A stretch of DNA of 64,000 nt from JAXLQL01 sp046331625 (GCA_046331625.1 JAXLQL010000002.1:558001-622000); one strand, 5' to 3'. Counted from the first letter of the stretch, positions 46,476 to 55,654 are shown. Translations and numbers: made by a program. Notes: generated by a model not told the origin, from the letters alone.

Positions 46476-47246
46476 ATGATTGTCCGGAAGAGTCCCACTG
46501 AGCTCGAAAAGATGCGCGCCGCAGGTCTGCTGGTGCATCGCATCCTTGCGCGGCTTCGGGACATGGTGCAGGAGGGCGTGAGTACGTACGAGTTGGAAGT
46601 AGAAGCCGAACGGATGATCAAGGAGGCGGGGGCGCGCCCGGCCTTCAAGAACTACTACGTTCCGGCGGTCGGGGCGCGATACAAGTTCGTGTTGTGTACT
46701 TCGGTGAACGACGAGATTGTGCATGGCATGCCGTCGCCCCGAAGAGTTTTGAAGAAAGGGGACATCGTCTCGATCGACACGGGAGTGGAGTTGAACGGGT
46801 ACTACGGCGACTCGGCCATTACCGTGCCGGTGGGAGACGTGAGCCCTCAGGTGAAGCGTTTGCTCGACGTGACCCAGGAATCGCTCGAACTGGCGATCGA
46901 CCAGGTCCGGCCGGGTAATCGCCTGTTCGACGTTTGCGGCGCCGTGGAGCGCCACGTGACCAGCCACGGATTCGGCATCGTTCGCGAGTTCGTCGGCCAC
47001 GGAATCGGTACGCAGTTGCATGAAGAGCCGCAGGTTCCGAATTACGTGGACCGGAAGAACGAAAATCCACGGCTCAAGGAAGGTATGGTGCTGGCCATCG
47101 AACCAATGGTCAACGCCGGCAAGCCCGACACGAAAACGGGCTCGGACCGGTGGACCGCGATGACCAAGGACGGATCGTTTTCGGCGCACTTCGAACATTG
47201 TGTCGCGGTGACGGCGAACGGTCCATGGGTATTGACGAGGCCGTGA
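46476..47246 (+). CDS. map: type I methionine aminopeptidase
   Basis: 256 aa. Metal ligands are in IDTGVELNGYYGDSAIT (two Asp), GHGIGTQLHEEP (His), LAIEPMVN (Glu) and SAHFEHCVAV (Glu). It removes the initiator Met from new proteins. No adk gene lies between secY and map, unlike the common secY-adk-map order; secY is 40 bp away. Confidence 0.97.
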   Translation: MIVRKSPTELEKMRAAGLLVHRILARLRDMVQEGVSTYELEVEAERMIKEAGARPAFKNYYVPAVGARYKFVLCTSVNDEIVHGMPSPRRVLKKGDIVSIDTGVELNGYYGDSAITVPVGDVSPQVKRLLDVTQESLELAIDQVRPGNRLFDVCGAVERHVTSHGFGIVREFVGHGIGTQLHEEPQVPNYVDRKNENPRLKEGMVLAIEPMVNAGKPDTKTGSDRWTAMTKDGSFSAHFEHCVAVTANGPWVLTRP

Positions 47247-47267
47247 GTCTACTGGAACGAGTGTCGA

Positions 47268-47546
47268 GTGGACGAGCGGCAAAACGGACCGGGCAGCGGA
47301 AACGAAGTGCCCGATCCGGTAATTGGGACGGTAATCGAGCTTCTGCCGAGCCTCAAATGCACGGTGGAGCTTGAAAATCGGAAGCGCGTCATCGCGCATC
47401 CGGCGGCGGCGAGTAAAATCAACTTCGTCCGCCTGAGGCCCGGCGATCAAGTGGCGGTGGTGTTATCCCCGCGCGACCCGTCGAGAGCCAGAATCGTGAA
47501 GCTGTTGGATGCCCAGGCCCGCGGCCGGGATAGAGGAATCAAATGA
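47268..47546 (+). CDS. infA: divergent translation initiation factor IF-1
   Basis: 92 aa from the GTG at 47268. The S1/OB-fold core is recognisable: VIGTVIELLPSLKCTVELEN, KRVIAHPAAASKINFVRLRP, GDQVAVVLSPRDPSRARIV. Compared with standard IF-1 (about 72 aa) it has about 16 extra residues at the start and a charged tail. The usual G-K-(M/I)-R and SPYDLTRGRI are changed to AASK and SPRDPSRARI. It binds the A site of the 30S subunit during initiation. Position between map and rpmJ is canonical, and the stop overlaps the rpmJ start (ATGA). Confidence 0.85.
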   Translation: MDERQNGPGSGNEVPDPVIGTVIELLPSLKCTVELENRKRVIAHPAAASKINFVRLRPGDQVAVVLSPRDPSRARIVKLLDAQARGRDRGIK

Positions 47547-47656
47547 AAGTACGCGCTTCGGTCAAAACGATCTGCGAAAAGTGCAAGCTGATCCAGCGCC
47601 ACGGCGTGGTGCGCGTGATCTGCCCCAACCCCAAGCACAAGCAGCGTCAAGGATAA
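47543..47656 (+). CDS. rpmJ: 50S ribosomal protein L36
   Basis: 37 aa: MKVRASVKTICEKCKLIQRH, then GVVRVICPNPKHKQRQG. The zinc ligands C-x2-C, C and H are present, so it is the zinc-binding form. Its start overlaps the infA stop, and it is followed by rpsM after 13 bp, the normal alpha-operon order. Confidence 0.97.
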   Translation: MKVRASVKTICEKCKLIQRHGVVRVICPNPKHKQRQG

Positions 47657-47669
47657 AGGAACACAGAAC

Positions 47670-48053
47670 ATGGCACGTATCGCAGGCGTCGATCTCCCGG
47701 CCAAAAAGCGCGCCGAAGTCGGATTGACCTATATCTACGGAATCGGGCGCACGCGCGCCAAGTCGCTTCTGCACCGGGCGGGCATCTCCTTCGACAAGCG
47801 CGTGAGCGACTTGACCGAAGAGGAAGTGAACCGGCTCAGGAACATCCTCGAAGAGGAAGGCTCGATCGAAGGCGACCTGCGCAAGGAGATCTCGCTCAAC
47901 ATCAAGCGCCTGATCGAGCTCGGCGCCTACCGCGGACTGCGCCACCGGCGCTCGCTCCCGGTGCGGGGCCAGCGCACGCATACCAACGCCCGCACGCGGA
48001 AGGGTCCGCGCCGCGGCACCGTGGCCAACAAGAAGAAGGCCGGCGTCAAGTAA
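47670..48053 (+). CDS. rpsM: 30S ribosomal protein S13
   Basis: 127 aa. ARIAGVDLPAKKRAEVGLTY, IYGIGRTRAKSLL (helix-hairpin-helix) and the basic tail RGQRTHTNARTRKGPRRGT. S13 contacts the P-site tRNA and forms bridges to the 50S subunit. Confidence 0.98.
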   Translation: MARIAGVDLPAKKRAEVGLTYIYGIGRTRAKSLLHRAGISFDKRVSDLTEEEVNRLRNILEEEGSIEGDLRKEISLNIKRLIELGAYRGLRHRRSLPVRGQRTHTNARTRKGPRRGTVANKKKAGVK

Positions 48054-48071
48054 GAGAGGAATTCATAACTC

Positions 48072-48482
48072 ATGGCCAAAGCAGCAGCCGGCAAAGCCAC
48101 CAAGAAAAAGGTTTTCAAGAAGCGCGAAAAGAAGAACATCCCAGTCGGGAAGGTCTTCGTGCAGGCTTCGTTCAACAACACCATCGTCACCATCACCGAC
48201 ACGAGCGGAAACACGCTCGCCTGGTCGAGCTCGGGTTCTCTGGGCTTCCGCGGCTCGCGCAAGGGGACTCCCTTCGCCGCGCAGCAGGCCGCCCTCACCG
48301 CCGCCACCAAGGCGAAGGATTCGGGCATGCGTACGGTGGATGTGTTCGTTGCCGGTCCAGGGGCCGGCCGTGAATCGGCCGTTCGCGCCCTGGCCACCGC
48401 AGGCATAGAAGTGAAGACCATCAAGGACACCACGCCGATCCCCCACAATGGCTGCCGCCCCCCGAAGCGGCGCCGCGTCTGA
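48072..48482 (+). CDS. rpsK: 30S ribosomal protein S11
   Basis: 136 aa. GKVFVQASFNNTIVTITDTS, GSLGFRGSRKGTPFAAQQAA and DTTPIPHNGCRPPKRRRV. It lies on the 30S platform beside the Shine-Dalgarno helix. A slightly longer Lys-rich N-terminus is present. The next 119 bp (48483-48601) hold no gene; this is the largest gap in the alpha section and a possible site for control of rpsD. Confidence 0.98.
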   Translation: MAKAAAGKATKKKVFKKREKKNIPVGKVFVQASFNNTIVTITDTSGNTLAWSSSGSLGFRGSRKGTPFAAQQAALTAATKAKDSGMRTVDVFVAGPGAGRESAVRALATAGIEVKTIKDTTPIPHNGCRPPKRRRV

Positions 48483-48601
48483 TCTTTTTGACCGGGCCGC
48501 TTGCGTCAGCAGCGGCCAAAAGCACAAGCAGGATGAAGGATGCCGCGAGAGCGGGTCCGTAAACTGCACCTGACAAACTCAGGTAAGGAGAAACAAACCA
48601 A

Positions 48602-49234
48602 GTGGCTCGATATACTGGACCCGTTTGCCGTCTCTGCCGGCGCGAGGCCACCAAGCTATTCCTCAAGGGCGAACGCTGCCATACCGAGAAGTGCGCCATC
48701 GAAAAGCGCAACTTCCCGCCCGGGCAGCATGGCAAAGACCGCAAGCCCAAGTTGCTCGGCTACGGCCTGCAGCTCCGCGAAAAGCAGAAGGTGCGCCGCA
48801 TCTACGGCATCGCCGAAGTGCAGTTCCGCAACATGTTCGAGAAGGCGGCGCGCATGAAGGGCATCACGGGCGAAAACCTGCTCAACCTTCTCGAGCGCCG
48901 CATCGACAACGTGATCTACCGCATGGGCCTCGGCACTTCGCGCGCGCAGTCGCGCCAGATCGTGCGTCACGGCCACGTGCAGGTGAACGGACGCAAGGTC
49001 AGCATTCCTTCCTACACCGTCAAACCCAACGACGTGATCGAAATTCGCGAAAAGAGCAAAAAGAACGGCGCCATCAGTTACGCCAAAGACGCCACTGCGC
49101 ACACTCCCGTGCCCAACTGGCTCGAAGTGGATCGCGAAGCGCTCCGCGGGCGCGTGCTCTCCATGCCCAAGCGCTCCGAACTCGTCCAGATCCAGATCAA
49201 CGAACAGCAGATCGTCGAGTTGTACTCGAAGTAA
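48602..49234 (+). CDS. rpsD: 30S ribosomal protein S4
   Basis: 210 aa from a GTG start behind AAGGAGAAACAAACCAA. ARYTGPVCRLCRREATKLFL and CHTEKCAIEKR give four cysteines of the zinc-binding (C+) form. The S4 domain is at about 95-160 (RRIDNVIYRMGLGTSRAQSR, VQVNGRKVSIPSY). It starts 30S assembly and represses alpha operons in E. coli. Confidence 0.97.
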   Translation: MARYTGPVCRLCRREATKLFLKGERCHTEKCAIEKRNFPPGQHGKDRKPKLLGYGLQLREKQKVRRIYGIAEVQFRNMFEKAARMKGITGENLLNLLERRIDNVIYRMGLGTSRAQSRQIVRHGHVQVNGRKVSIPSYTVKPNDVIEIREKSKKNGAISYAKDATAHTPVPNWLEVDREALRGRVLSMPKRSELVQIQINEQQIVELYSK

Positions 49235-49264
49235 GCCGGAATCCGAAAAGGAGGACCGCACACC

Positions 49265-50305
<1,041 letters not shown>

Positions 50306-50334
50306 GCCGCGAGCTCCCGAGGAAGGTAACAACC

Positions 50335-50799
50335 ATGAGACACGGAGTATCCGGATTCAAACTCAAGCGGGACGTCTCGCACCGCCGTGCGCTGTTGCGC
50401 AACCTGGTGACGTCGCTGATCATCAATGACAGCGAGCGCATCATCACCACTGTTCCGAAGGCCAAGGCGGCGAAGCCCCTGGTGGACAACATGGTGACGC
50501 TCGCCAAGCGCGACACGCTGCATTCGCGCCGTCAGGCTGCGTCGTTCCTGATGACGCCCGAGGCGGTGAAGAAGCTGTTCGATAAGATCGGACCGCGCTT
50601 TTCGGCGCGCAACGGCGGCTATACGCGGATCGTGCGGATCGGTCCGCGCAAGGGCGACGGAGCGGAGCAGTGCCTGCTCGAACTGGTGGACGCGAAGCTG
50701 ATCCGGCGCGCCGATGAGCGGCGGAAGCGGAAGGAAGAGCGGCTGCAGGCGATGCGGGAAGGCCGCGGGGAAGAGGGCGAGGCTCCAGCGGAGCAGTAG
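50335..50799 (+). CDS. rplQ: 50S ribosomal protein L17 (intact copy)
   Basis: 154 aa. MRHGVSGFKLKRDVSHRRAL, LLRNLVTSLIINDSERIITT, AKPLVDNMVTLAKRDTLHSR and YTRIVRIGPRKGDGAEQCLL are typical of L17. The tail (about 120-154) is charged. This copy has an intact start and stop and is the last gene of the superoperon. A second, damaged copy is at 52502-52967. Confidence 0.97.
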   Translation: MRHGVSGFKLKRDVSHRRALLRNLVTSLIINDSERIITTVPKAKAAKPLVDNMVTLAKRDTLHSRRQAASFLMTPEAVKKLFDKIGPRFSARNGGYTRIVRIGPRKGDGAEQCLLELVDAKLIRRADERRKRKEERLQAMREGRGEEGEAPAEQ

Positions 50800-50826
50800 G
50801 CCTGACGCCACGATAGGATAAACTGC

Positions 50827-50850
50827 ATGGGGCTGGGCTTCCAGCCCCAT
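50827..50850 (+). terminator. intrinsic terminator after rplQ
   Basis: ATGGGGCTGG, loop GCTT, CCAGCCCCAT: a perfect 10-bp stem followed by CTTCATTTTC. It would end the 20-kb superoperon transcript. A related hairpin follows the second rplQ copy. Confidence 0.85.
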
Positions 50851-50879
50851 CTTCATTTTCGGCAGCAGGAGTGCTGCTC

Positions 50880-52136
50880 ATGGAACAGGTGGTTTCGATT
50901 TCCGCGTCGCAGCAAGATTCTTCGGCCAAACGAGTGTGCACAGTGTGCATTCGCGATAGCGCACTCTCGCGTCTGATCACAGAGAGTGAGGAGCAACAAC
51001 AATGTGCCTACTGCGACAGGCGCGGCCCGAGCTTGAGCATCGCGGCACTCGCAGAGCACATCCGAGAGAGAATTTGCGACGAGTACAGCGACGTCGACTC
51101 CGAGTTCGTGTCGTACGACAACGAGGAGGGCAAATACGTCTCAGATACCTGGTCGACTCACGATCTCGTGAGCGACAATCTTGATGCATCCGAGGCTATT
51201 ATCGACGACCTCGTCGAAGAGCTTTTTGACTGCACTTGGTGCAGGAAGGACTTCGGAACGGCTAGGAAACTCGACCAGATCCTCCTGTCGAGTTGGGGAG
51301 ACCTCGTCGAGCACGTAAAGTACGAGCGCCGGTACTTTGCCGGCGGCCACGATAGATTGGAGGCCGGCGACGCCGGACTGGGCCGTGGAGAAGGCCCAGT
51401 GTGCTATGAGGTTTCGTACAGCAATTCCGAAGGCTTCGCCCCGTTGCGCTTGCTTGAGTGCGTTGGCGAAATTGCGCTGGCTGCGGATCTCATTCAAGTG
51501 ATCGAACCCGGAACCGATTTGTACAGGGCTCGCGTTGAAAGCTCCGAACAGGTACTTGCTACCGTTGAGGATCTCGGCCCGCCAACGCCGGAGAAGGCAG
51601 GTGCGAATCGTATGAGTCCTGTTGGTGTTGTCATGTTCTATGGAGCCCTTGATCGGGACACTGCAATCGTAGAAACATTCGAGCCGGCACGAGAAGGATC
51701 TCGCGACAAGGTTGTTTCTGTGGCCAAGTTTCGTTCCGTCAGAGAATTGAAGGTCCTCAATCTGACTGACCTGCCGCAGCCAAGCTTCTTTGACTCCCAC
51801 GATTTCTACCACGTAGTGAATTTTCTTCGCGAGTTCGTGCGCGAACTTGCGAAGCCGATTTCCCGCGACGGATCCGAGCATGTCGAATATGTACCAAGCC
51901 AGTTTGTGACCGAGTACTTCCGCCACAAATTTCGAATGAACGACGAGCGGCTCGATGGCATCGTCTATCGTAGCTCCAAGAACGGCAAGAGCGCCTGTGT
52001 GCTCTTCTTTGACCGCTCTGACTGCGGGTCGGATGACGAAGTCCCGACAGCGTCGGCGCGTCCGCGTGCTCTTTTGCTAGTGCCATCAGCGACGGAACGG
52101 ATTCCAGGAACCCGCTTGATCAGCAACGACCGCTGA
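50880..52136 (+). CDS. HEPN/RES N-terminal and RES-domain protein
   Basis: 418 aa from the ATG at 50880 (AGGAG 8 nt upstream). The N-terminal half has two CxxC pairs (VCTVCI, QQCAYCDRRG) and a helical region like the HEPN/RES N-terminal domain (SIAALAEHIRERICDEYSDV, TWCRKDF). Residues about 215-395 match a RES domain: TDLYRARVES, PTPEKAGANRMSPVGVVMFY, AIVETF, VPSQFVTEYFRHK and GIVYRSSKNGKSACVLF. RES proteins such as MbcT and ParT destroy NAD or modify nucleotide enzymes. No Xre-like antitoxin gene adjoins it, so control may lie within its N-terminal domain. GC and codon use look less biased than in the ribosomal genes, consistent with gain by transfer. Confidence 0.75.
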   Translation: MEQVVSISASQQDSSAKRVCTVCIRDSALSRLITESEEQQQCAYCDRRGPSLSIAALAEHIRERICDEYSDVDSEFVSYDNEEGKYVSDTWSTHDLVSDNLDASEAIIDDLVEELFDCTWCRKDFGTARKLDQILLSSWGDLVEHVKYERRYFAGGHDRLEAGDAGLGRGEGPVCYEVSYSNSEGFAPLRLLECVGEIALAADLIQVIEPGTDLYRARVESSEQVLATVEDLGPPTPEKAGANRMSPVGVVMFYGALDRDTAIVETFEPAREGSRDKVVSVAKFRSVRELKVLNLTDLPQPSFFDSHDFYHVVNFLREFVRELAKPISRDGSEHVEYVPSQFVTEYFRHKFRMNDERLDGIVYRSSKNGKSACVLFFDRSDCGSDDEVPTASARPRALLLVPSATERIPGTRLISNDR

Positions 52137-52158
52137 GTGGAGGATCGTTCGGTCTAGT

Positions 52159-52425
52159 CTAGTCCACCGTCTCTTCGCAAATCCAAAGTGGCCCATTGGG
52201 CCGACAGTTCTTGCCACACTCGTAGGTCCCCGACTCCGCTCTGGAAAGAGAGCTGAGTGCCTCCTTTGCGGCATCTCGACATTCCTGAAGGCTGGGGTAC
52301 TCGCCGAGATTCCGCGAAACGCGCAGATCGCTCTTGTCGGGGTAAACGAAACCGCGCCAATTGTCAGGTCTTGAGCACGTTACAGTGACCAGGAAAACGA
52401 AGATGGCAGCGAACTTTACATACAT
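52159..52425 (-). CDS. small secreted cysteine-containing protein
   Basis: 88 aa from the ATG at 52425. A hydrophobic N-terminus YVKFAAIFVFLVTVTCSRPD could be a lipoprotein signal with lipobox V-T-V-T-C or a plain signal peptide. The mature part has SLQECRDAAKEAL and YECGKNCRPNGPLWICEETVD with five more Cys, probably in disulphides. Function unknown. It is convergent with the RES gene (22 bp apart) and divergent from the rplQ remnant, and belongs to the segment between the two rplQ copies. Confidence 0.6.
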   Translation of the reverse strand: MYVKFAAIFVFLVTVTCSRPDNWRGFVYPDKSDLRVSRNLGEYPSLQECRDAAKEALSSLSRAESGTYECGKNCRPNGPLWICEETVD

Positions 52426-52501
52426 CGGTACGCGAAACACCTCGCTAACCACAACCCATTCTAGTTCACTTGCTCTAGCCATGTCATGTCATCGTGGGCT
52501 T

Positions 52502-52967
52502 GAGTATCCGGATTCAAACTCAAGCGGGACGTCTCGCACCGCCGCGCGCTGTTGCGCAACCTGGTGACGTCGCTGATCATCAACGACAGCGAGCGCATCG
52601 TCACCACCGTTCCGAAGGCCAAGGCGGCCAAGCCCCTGGTGGACAACATGGTGACGCTCGCCAAGCGCGACACTCTGCATTCGCGCCGCCAAGCCGCGTC
52701 GCTCCTGATGACGCCGGCGGCGGTGAAGAAGCTGTTCGACAAGATCGGACCGCGCTTCTCGTCGCGCCACGGCGGCTACACGAGGATCGTGCGCATCGGT
52801 CCGAGGAAGGGCGATGGCGCCGAGCAGTGCCTGCTCGAGCTTGTGGGCGCGAAGCTGGTCCGGCGCGCCGATGAGCGGCGAAAGCGGAAGGAAGAGAGGA
52901 AGAGAAGCTGCAAGCGATGCGGGAAGGCCGCGGGGAAGAAGGCGGCGAGGCTCCCGAGGCGAAGTAG
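52502..52967 (+). pseudogene. rplQ: second rplQ copy, start lost and tail frameshifted
   Basis: Similarity to the rplQ at 50335 begins suddenly at codon 5 (GAGTATCCGG). The frame before it has TGA, so no start codon exists. Most differences from the intact copy are at third codon positions, for example DSERIITT versus DSERIVTT. The copy therefore evolved under selection before it decayed, or came from a related strain. An 8-bp tandem duplication (GAAGAGAG GAAGAGAA) near 52900 shifts the C-terminus; without it the reading would end at the TAG at 52965. The terminator downstream is duplicated as well. Confidence 0.85.
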
Positions 52968-52992
52968 ACCGTTTTTCGAGATACGATAGACC

Positions 52993-53020
52993 GATGGGGC
53001 TCTGGGGTTCCGGCCCCATC
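52993..53020 (+). terminator. terminator hairpin after the second rplQ copy
   Basis: GATGGGGC, 12-nt loop, GCCCCATC, followed by GTCATTTGG. It is the diverged partner of the hairpin at 50827-50850 and shows that the duplicated unit is rplQ plus its terminator. Confidence 0.7.
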
Positions 53021-53036
53021 GTCATTTGGATCTCTC

Positions 53037-54191
53037 ATGCCGTCGAACGATCTCATCACGATTCGCAGGTCCCAGACCGCTCTTGACTACATCACGATCC
53101 GCGGGTTCAAGAGCATCGCCGCGATCGAGAAGCTGCGGCTGCTTCCGATCAACATCCTGATCGGTGCGAACGGGTCTGGGAAGTCGAACTTCATCGGAGC
53201 GTTCGAGTTCTTGCACGAGATCAGGGAGGGGCGTCTTCAGCACTACGTCACGGCATCTGGGGGCGCTGAGAAACTGCTGCACTTTGGTTCGAAGACTACT
53301 CGAGAAATCTCGTTTCACCTGTCATTCGCCCGAGGCGTGAACGAGTACTCGCTGACGTTGGGTCCGACCGGTGACGATACTCTCTTTCCGGCAACCGAAG
53401 TCGCTTACTTTCGGAACAAGGCGCAGCATGAGAGCCCATACAGTGACGGTCTCATACCGCAACAACGCCGTCTCGAAGCGGGCATCAGTGCTTCGGGCCT
53501 GACGCGAGTTGCTCAGTGGGTGCGGGAACGGCTGGGTGGGTGGCGCGTTTACCATGTCCACGATACGAGTTCCACTTCGCTCATGCGCAAGACGGCGATG
53601 GCAGAGGATATCGACTACCTGCGCTCCGACGGCTCGAATCTGGCAGCACTCCTCCACTTCTTGAAGAACGAGCATCCGGTAGAGTACTCCCTGATTCGGG
53701 GCGCAGTCCAGCGGGTTGCACCGTTCTTCGACGACTTCCGCCTGAAGGCCAGGAGGCTGAAACGAGAGGGGGAATCGATCCGGCTTCAGTGGAGCCACAA
53801 GGGATCAGATCAATACTTCGACGCTTCGTCGCTCTCTGACGGTACCTTGCGCTTCATAGTTCTCGCCACGCTCTTCTTGCAGCCGAAGCAGCTTCGCCCG
53901 TCCGCGATCATAGTGGACGAGCCCGAGCTTGGCTTGCATCCCGCGGCAGTCGACATCCTCGCATCGCTGATTCACAGGGTTTCGGCGGAGACACAAGTCA
54001 TCGTATCTACTCAATCGTCGCGCCTGTTGGACCATTTCGATCCAGAAGACGTGCTAGTCGCCGACCGAATCGAGGGTGCCACGCAGATCAGGCGGCTCGA
54101 TAGCAAGAAGCTGTCCGTCTGGCTGGACCGTTACACTCTCGGCGAGTTGTGGGACAAGAATGAGTTGGGCGGACGCCCGGCCCGGGGATGA
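53037..54191 (+). CDS. AAA/RecF-like ATPase of a two-gene defence-type module
   Basis: 384 aa. YITIRGFKSIAAIEKLRLLP is the RecF/OLD-like N-terminus, with Walker A GANGSGKS at residues 43-50. An ABC-type signature SLSDGTLRF, Walker B AIIVDEPELGLHP and the switch region IVSTQSS follow near the C-terminus. It is an SMC/OLD-like AAA_21 ATPase. It is followed after 7 bp by a DUF4276 protein; this pairing is known from abortive-infection and OLD-type systems such as AbiL. I infer a sensor or motor role for this subunit. Confidence 0.8.
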   Translation: MPSNDLITIRRSQTALDYITIRGFKSIAAIEKLRLLPINILIGANGSGKSNFIGAFEFLHEIREGRLQHYVTASGGAEKLLHFGSKTTREISFHLSFARGVNEYSLTLGPTGDDTLFPATEVAYFRNKAQHESPYSDGLIPQQRRLEAGISASGLTRVAQWVRERLGGWRVYHVHDTSSTSLMRKTAMAEDIDYLRSDGSNLAALLHFLKNEHPVEYSLIRGAVQRVAPFFDDFRLKARRLKREGESIRLQWSHKGSDQYFDASSLSDGTLRFIVLATLFLQPKQLRPSAIIVDEPELGLHPAAVDILASLIHRVSAETQVIVSTQSSRLLDHFDPEDVLVADRIEGATQIRRLDSKKLSVWLDRYTLGELWDKNELGGRPARG

Positions 54192-54198
54192 ACAGGTA

Positions 54199-54897
54199 AT
54201 GCCTCGTCTGATCGTTTATGTCGAAGGGCAAACGGAGGAGGTCTTCGTTAACGAACTTCTTCAAAAACACCTCCTGGCAAAGGGCTACTGGGAGGTCAGT
54301 CCTCGCCTGATGGGGAAAGCTGGCGTCAAACGAGGCCGCGGCGGCGTTCGGTCTTGGCCAACAGCCCTGGAGGATATCGTCACTCAATTGAAGCAGGATC
54401 CTACTTGTTTCATGACCACGATGGTTGATTACTACGGAATGCCGGCTGGCGACGGAGTTGCCTGGCCCGGGCGCATAGAGGCACGGCGCCTGAATGGAGT
54501 GAAGCGGGCGTTGGCGGTCGAGAATGCGCTGCGGATCGATGTTGCAAAGGCTCTGGGCAAGAAGTTCGATGCCAACCGTTTCATTCCCTTCGTTGTCCTC
54601 CACGAATTCGAGGGGCTACTGTTCAGCGACTGCAGCGCCTTCAGCCGTGCAATTGGCCGATCTGACCTCGAGGCACCCTTCACTGCGATCCGGGAGACGT
54701 TCCTCACCCCAGAAGACATCAACGATTCCAAGTCGACTGCGCCATCGAAACGAATAGAGAAACATTTTCCGGGCTACCGCCGGCAGAAACCGTTCTTGGG
54801 TCCATTGGCGGCTTCAACGGTCGGATTACAGAGAATTCGGAAGGAATGTCCGCATTTCAACGACTGGCTTACGACGCTCGAGAAGGTTCCTTCCTAA
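54199..54897 (+). CDS. DUF4276 family protein (Toprim-like), partner of the ATPase
   Basis: 232 aa from the ATG at 54199. It begins PRLIVYVEGQTEEVFVNELL, a Toprim-like acidic motif (VEGQTE). It also has MTTMVDYYGMP (D-x-Y motif) and IPFVVLHEFEGLLFSD (EFE), the hallmarks of DUF4276. The usual catalytic acids of a Toprim nuclease are thus present. With the ATPase gene it probably forms an OLD/AbiL-like nuclease system that acts against phage or foreign DNA; this is inferred from the family pairing. Confidence 0.8.
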   Translation: MPRLIVYVEGQTEEVFVNELLQKHLLAKGYWEVSPRLMGKAGVKRGRGGVRSWPTALEDIVTQLKQDPTCFMTTMVDYYGMPAGDGVAWPGRIEARRLNGVKRALAVENALRIDVAKALGKKFDANRFIPFVVLHEFEGLLFSDCSAFSRAIGRSDLEAPFTAIRETFLTPEDINDSKSTAPSKRIEKHFPGYRRQKPFLGPLAASTVGLQRIRKECPHFNDWLTTLEKVPS

Positions 54898-54934
54898 GGG
54901 CCCGCACGGCAACGGACCAGGATATGCTGTATCC

Positions 54935-55654
54935 ATGACCCAGCCTCCCGGCCCGTTGTGCTTGCTCTTGGCCGCCGCGTTCGCGGTTTCTGCGCAACCA
55001 CCGGACCTTGCCAAGCGAGTCGCGCAACGCGAGGCCGACGCGGCGAGAGCCCGCGATCAATACACGTATCGCCAAACGGTCACGATCGACGAGGCCGCGT
55101 CGAAGGGTGGACGCCCCGGCCAGTACAAAGAAGTGCGCGAGGTGGTCTTCTCGTCCGGCGGCGAGCGCACGGAACGTACGGTCGGCCGCCCCATCCAAAA
55201 CTTGGCGCGCCTCATCCTCACTGAAGAGGACTTCCGCGACATCCGCGAAGTGCAGCCGTTCCTGTTCCTGCCCGAGCGCCTCTGGATGTATCAAACCAAG
55301 TTCAAGGGCGACGACAACGCCGATGGAATCGACTGCTGGCTGCTCCACGTCTCGCCGCGCCAGACTTTTCCCGGACAACGTTTGTTCGAAGGAATGTTTT
55401 GGGTGGACAAGCGCGACTTTTCCGTGATCAAGAGTGAGGGCGTGGCCGTTCCCAAGATCCTCTCGAAGAAGCAGGAGAATCTGTTCCCGCGGTTCACCAC
55501 ATTCCGCCGCCAGTTTGACGGACACTGGTTCCCCGTCCACACGTTCTCCGACGACACGCTCGAGTTCTCGAGCGGACCTATCCGCCAGCGCATGTCGATC
55601 CGCTACGAAGAGTACAAGCGGTTCAATGCGACTTCGACCGTAACGTTCCAGTAG
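54935..55654 (+). CDS. secreted LolA-like/outer-membrane-associated protein
   Basis: 239 aa with signal peptide (LCLLLAAAFAVSA). The body has repeated beta-strands: DQYTYRQTVTIDE, YKEVREVVFSSGGERTERTV, LLHVSPRQTFPGQRLFEGMF, WVDKRDFSVIKSEGVAVPK, and HWFPVHTFSDDTLEFS. This layout resembles the LolA/LppX half-barrel proteins often found in Acidobacteria, which bind lipids or carry them across the periplasm. Exact role unknown. Its last 32 bp overlap the end of the convergent TfoX gene. Confidence 0.65.
   Translation: MTQPPGPLCLLLAAAFAVSAQPPDLAKRVAQREADAARARDQYTYRQTVTIDEAASKGGRPGQYKEVREVVFSSGGERTERTVGRPIQNLARLILTEEDFRDIREVQPFLFLPERLWMYQTKFKGDDNADGIDCWLLHVSPRQTFPGQRLFEGMFWVDKRDFSVIKSEGVAVPKILSKKQENLFPRFTTFRRQFDGHWFPVHTFSDDTLEFSSGPIRQRMSIRYEEYKRFNATSTVTFQ

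Noticed and set aside
52494..52874. Alternative frame over the second rplQ copy beginning LSIRIQTQAGRLA
   Set aside because: It is the +1 shadow of the L17 sequence; similarity to L17 is in another frame.
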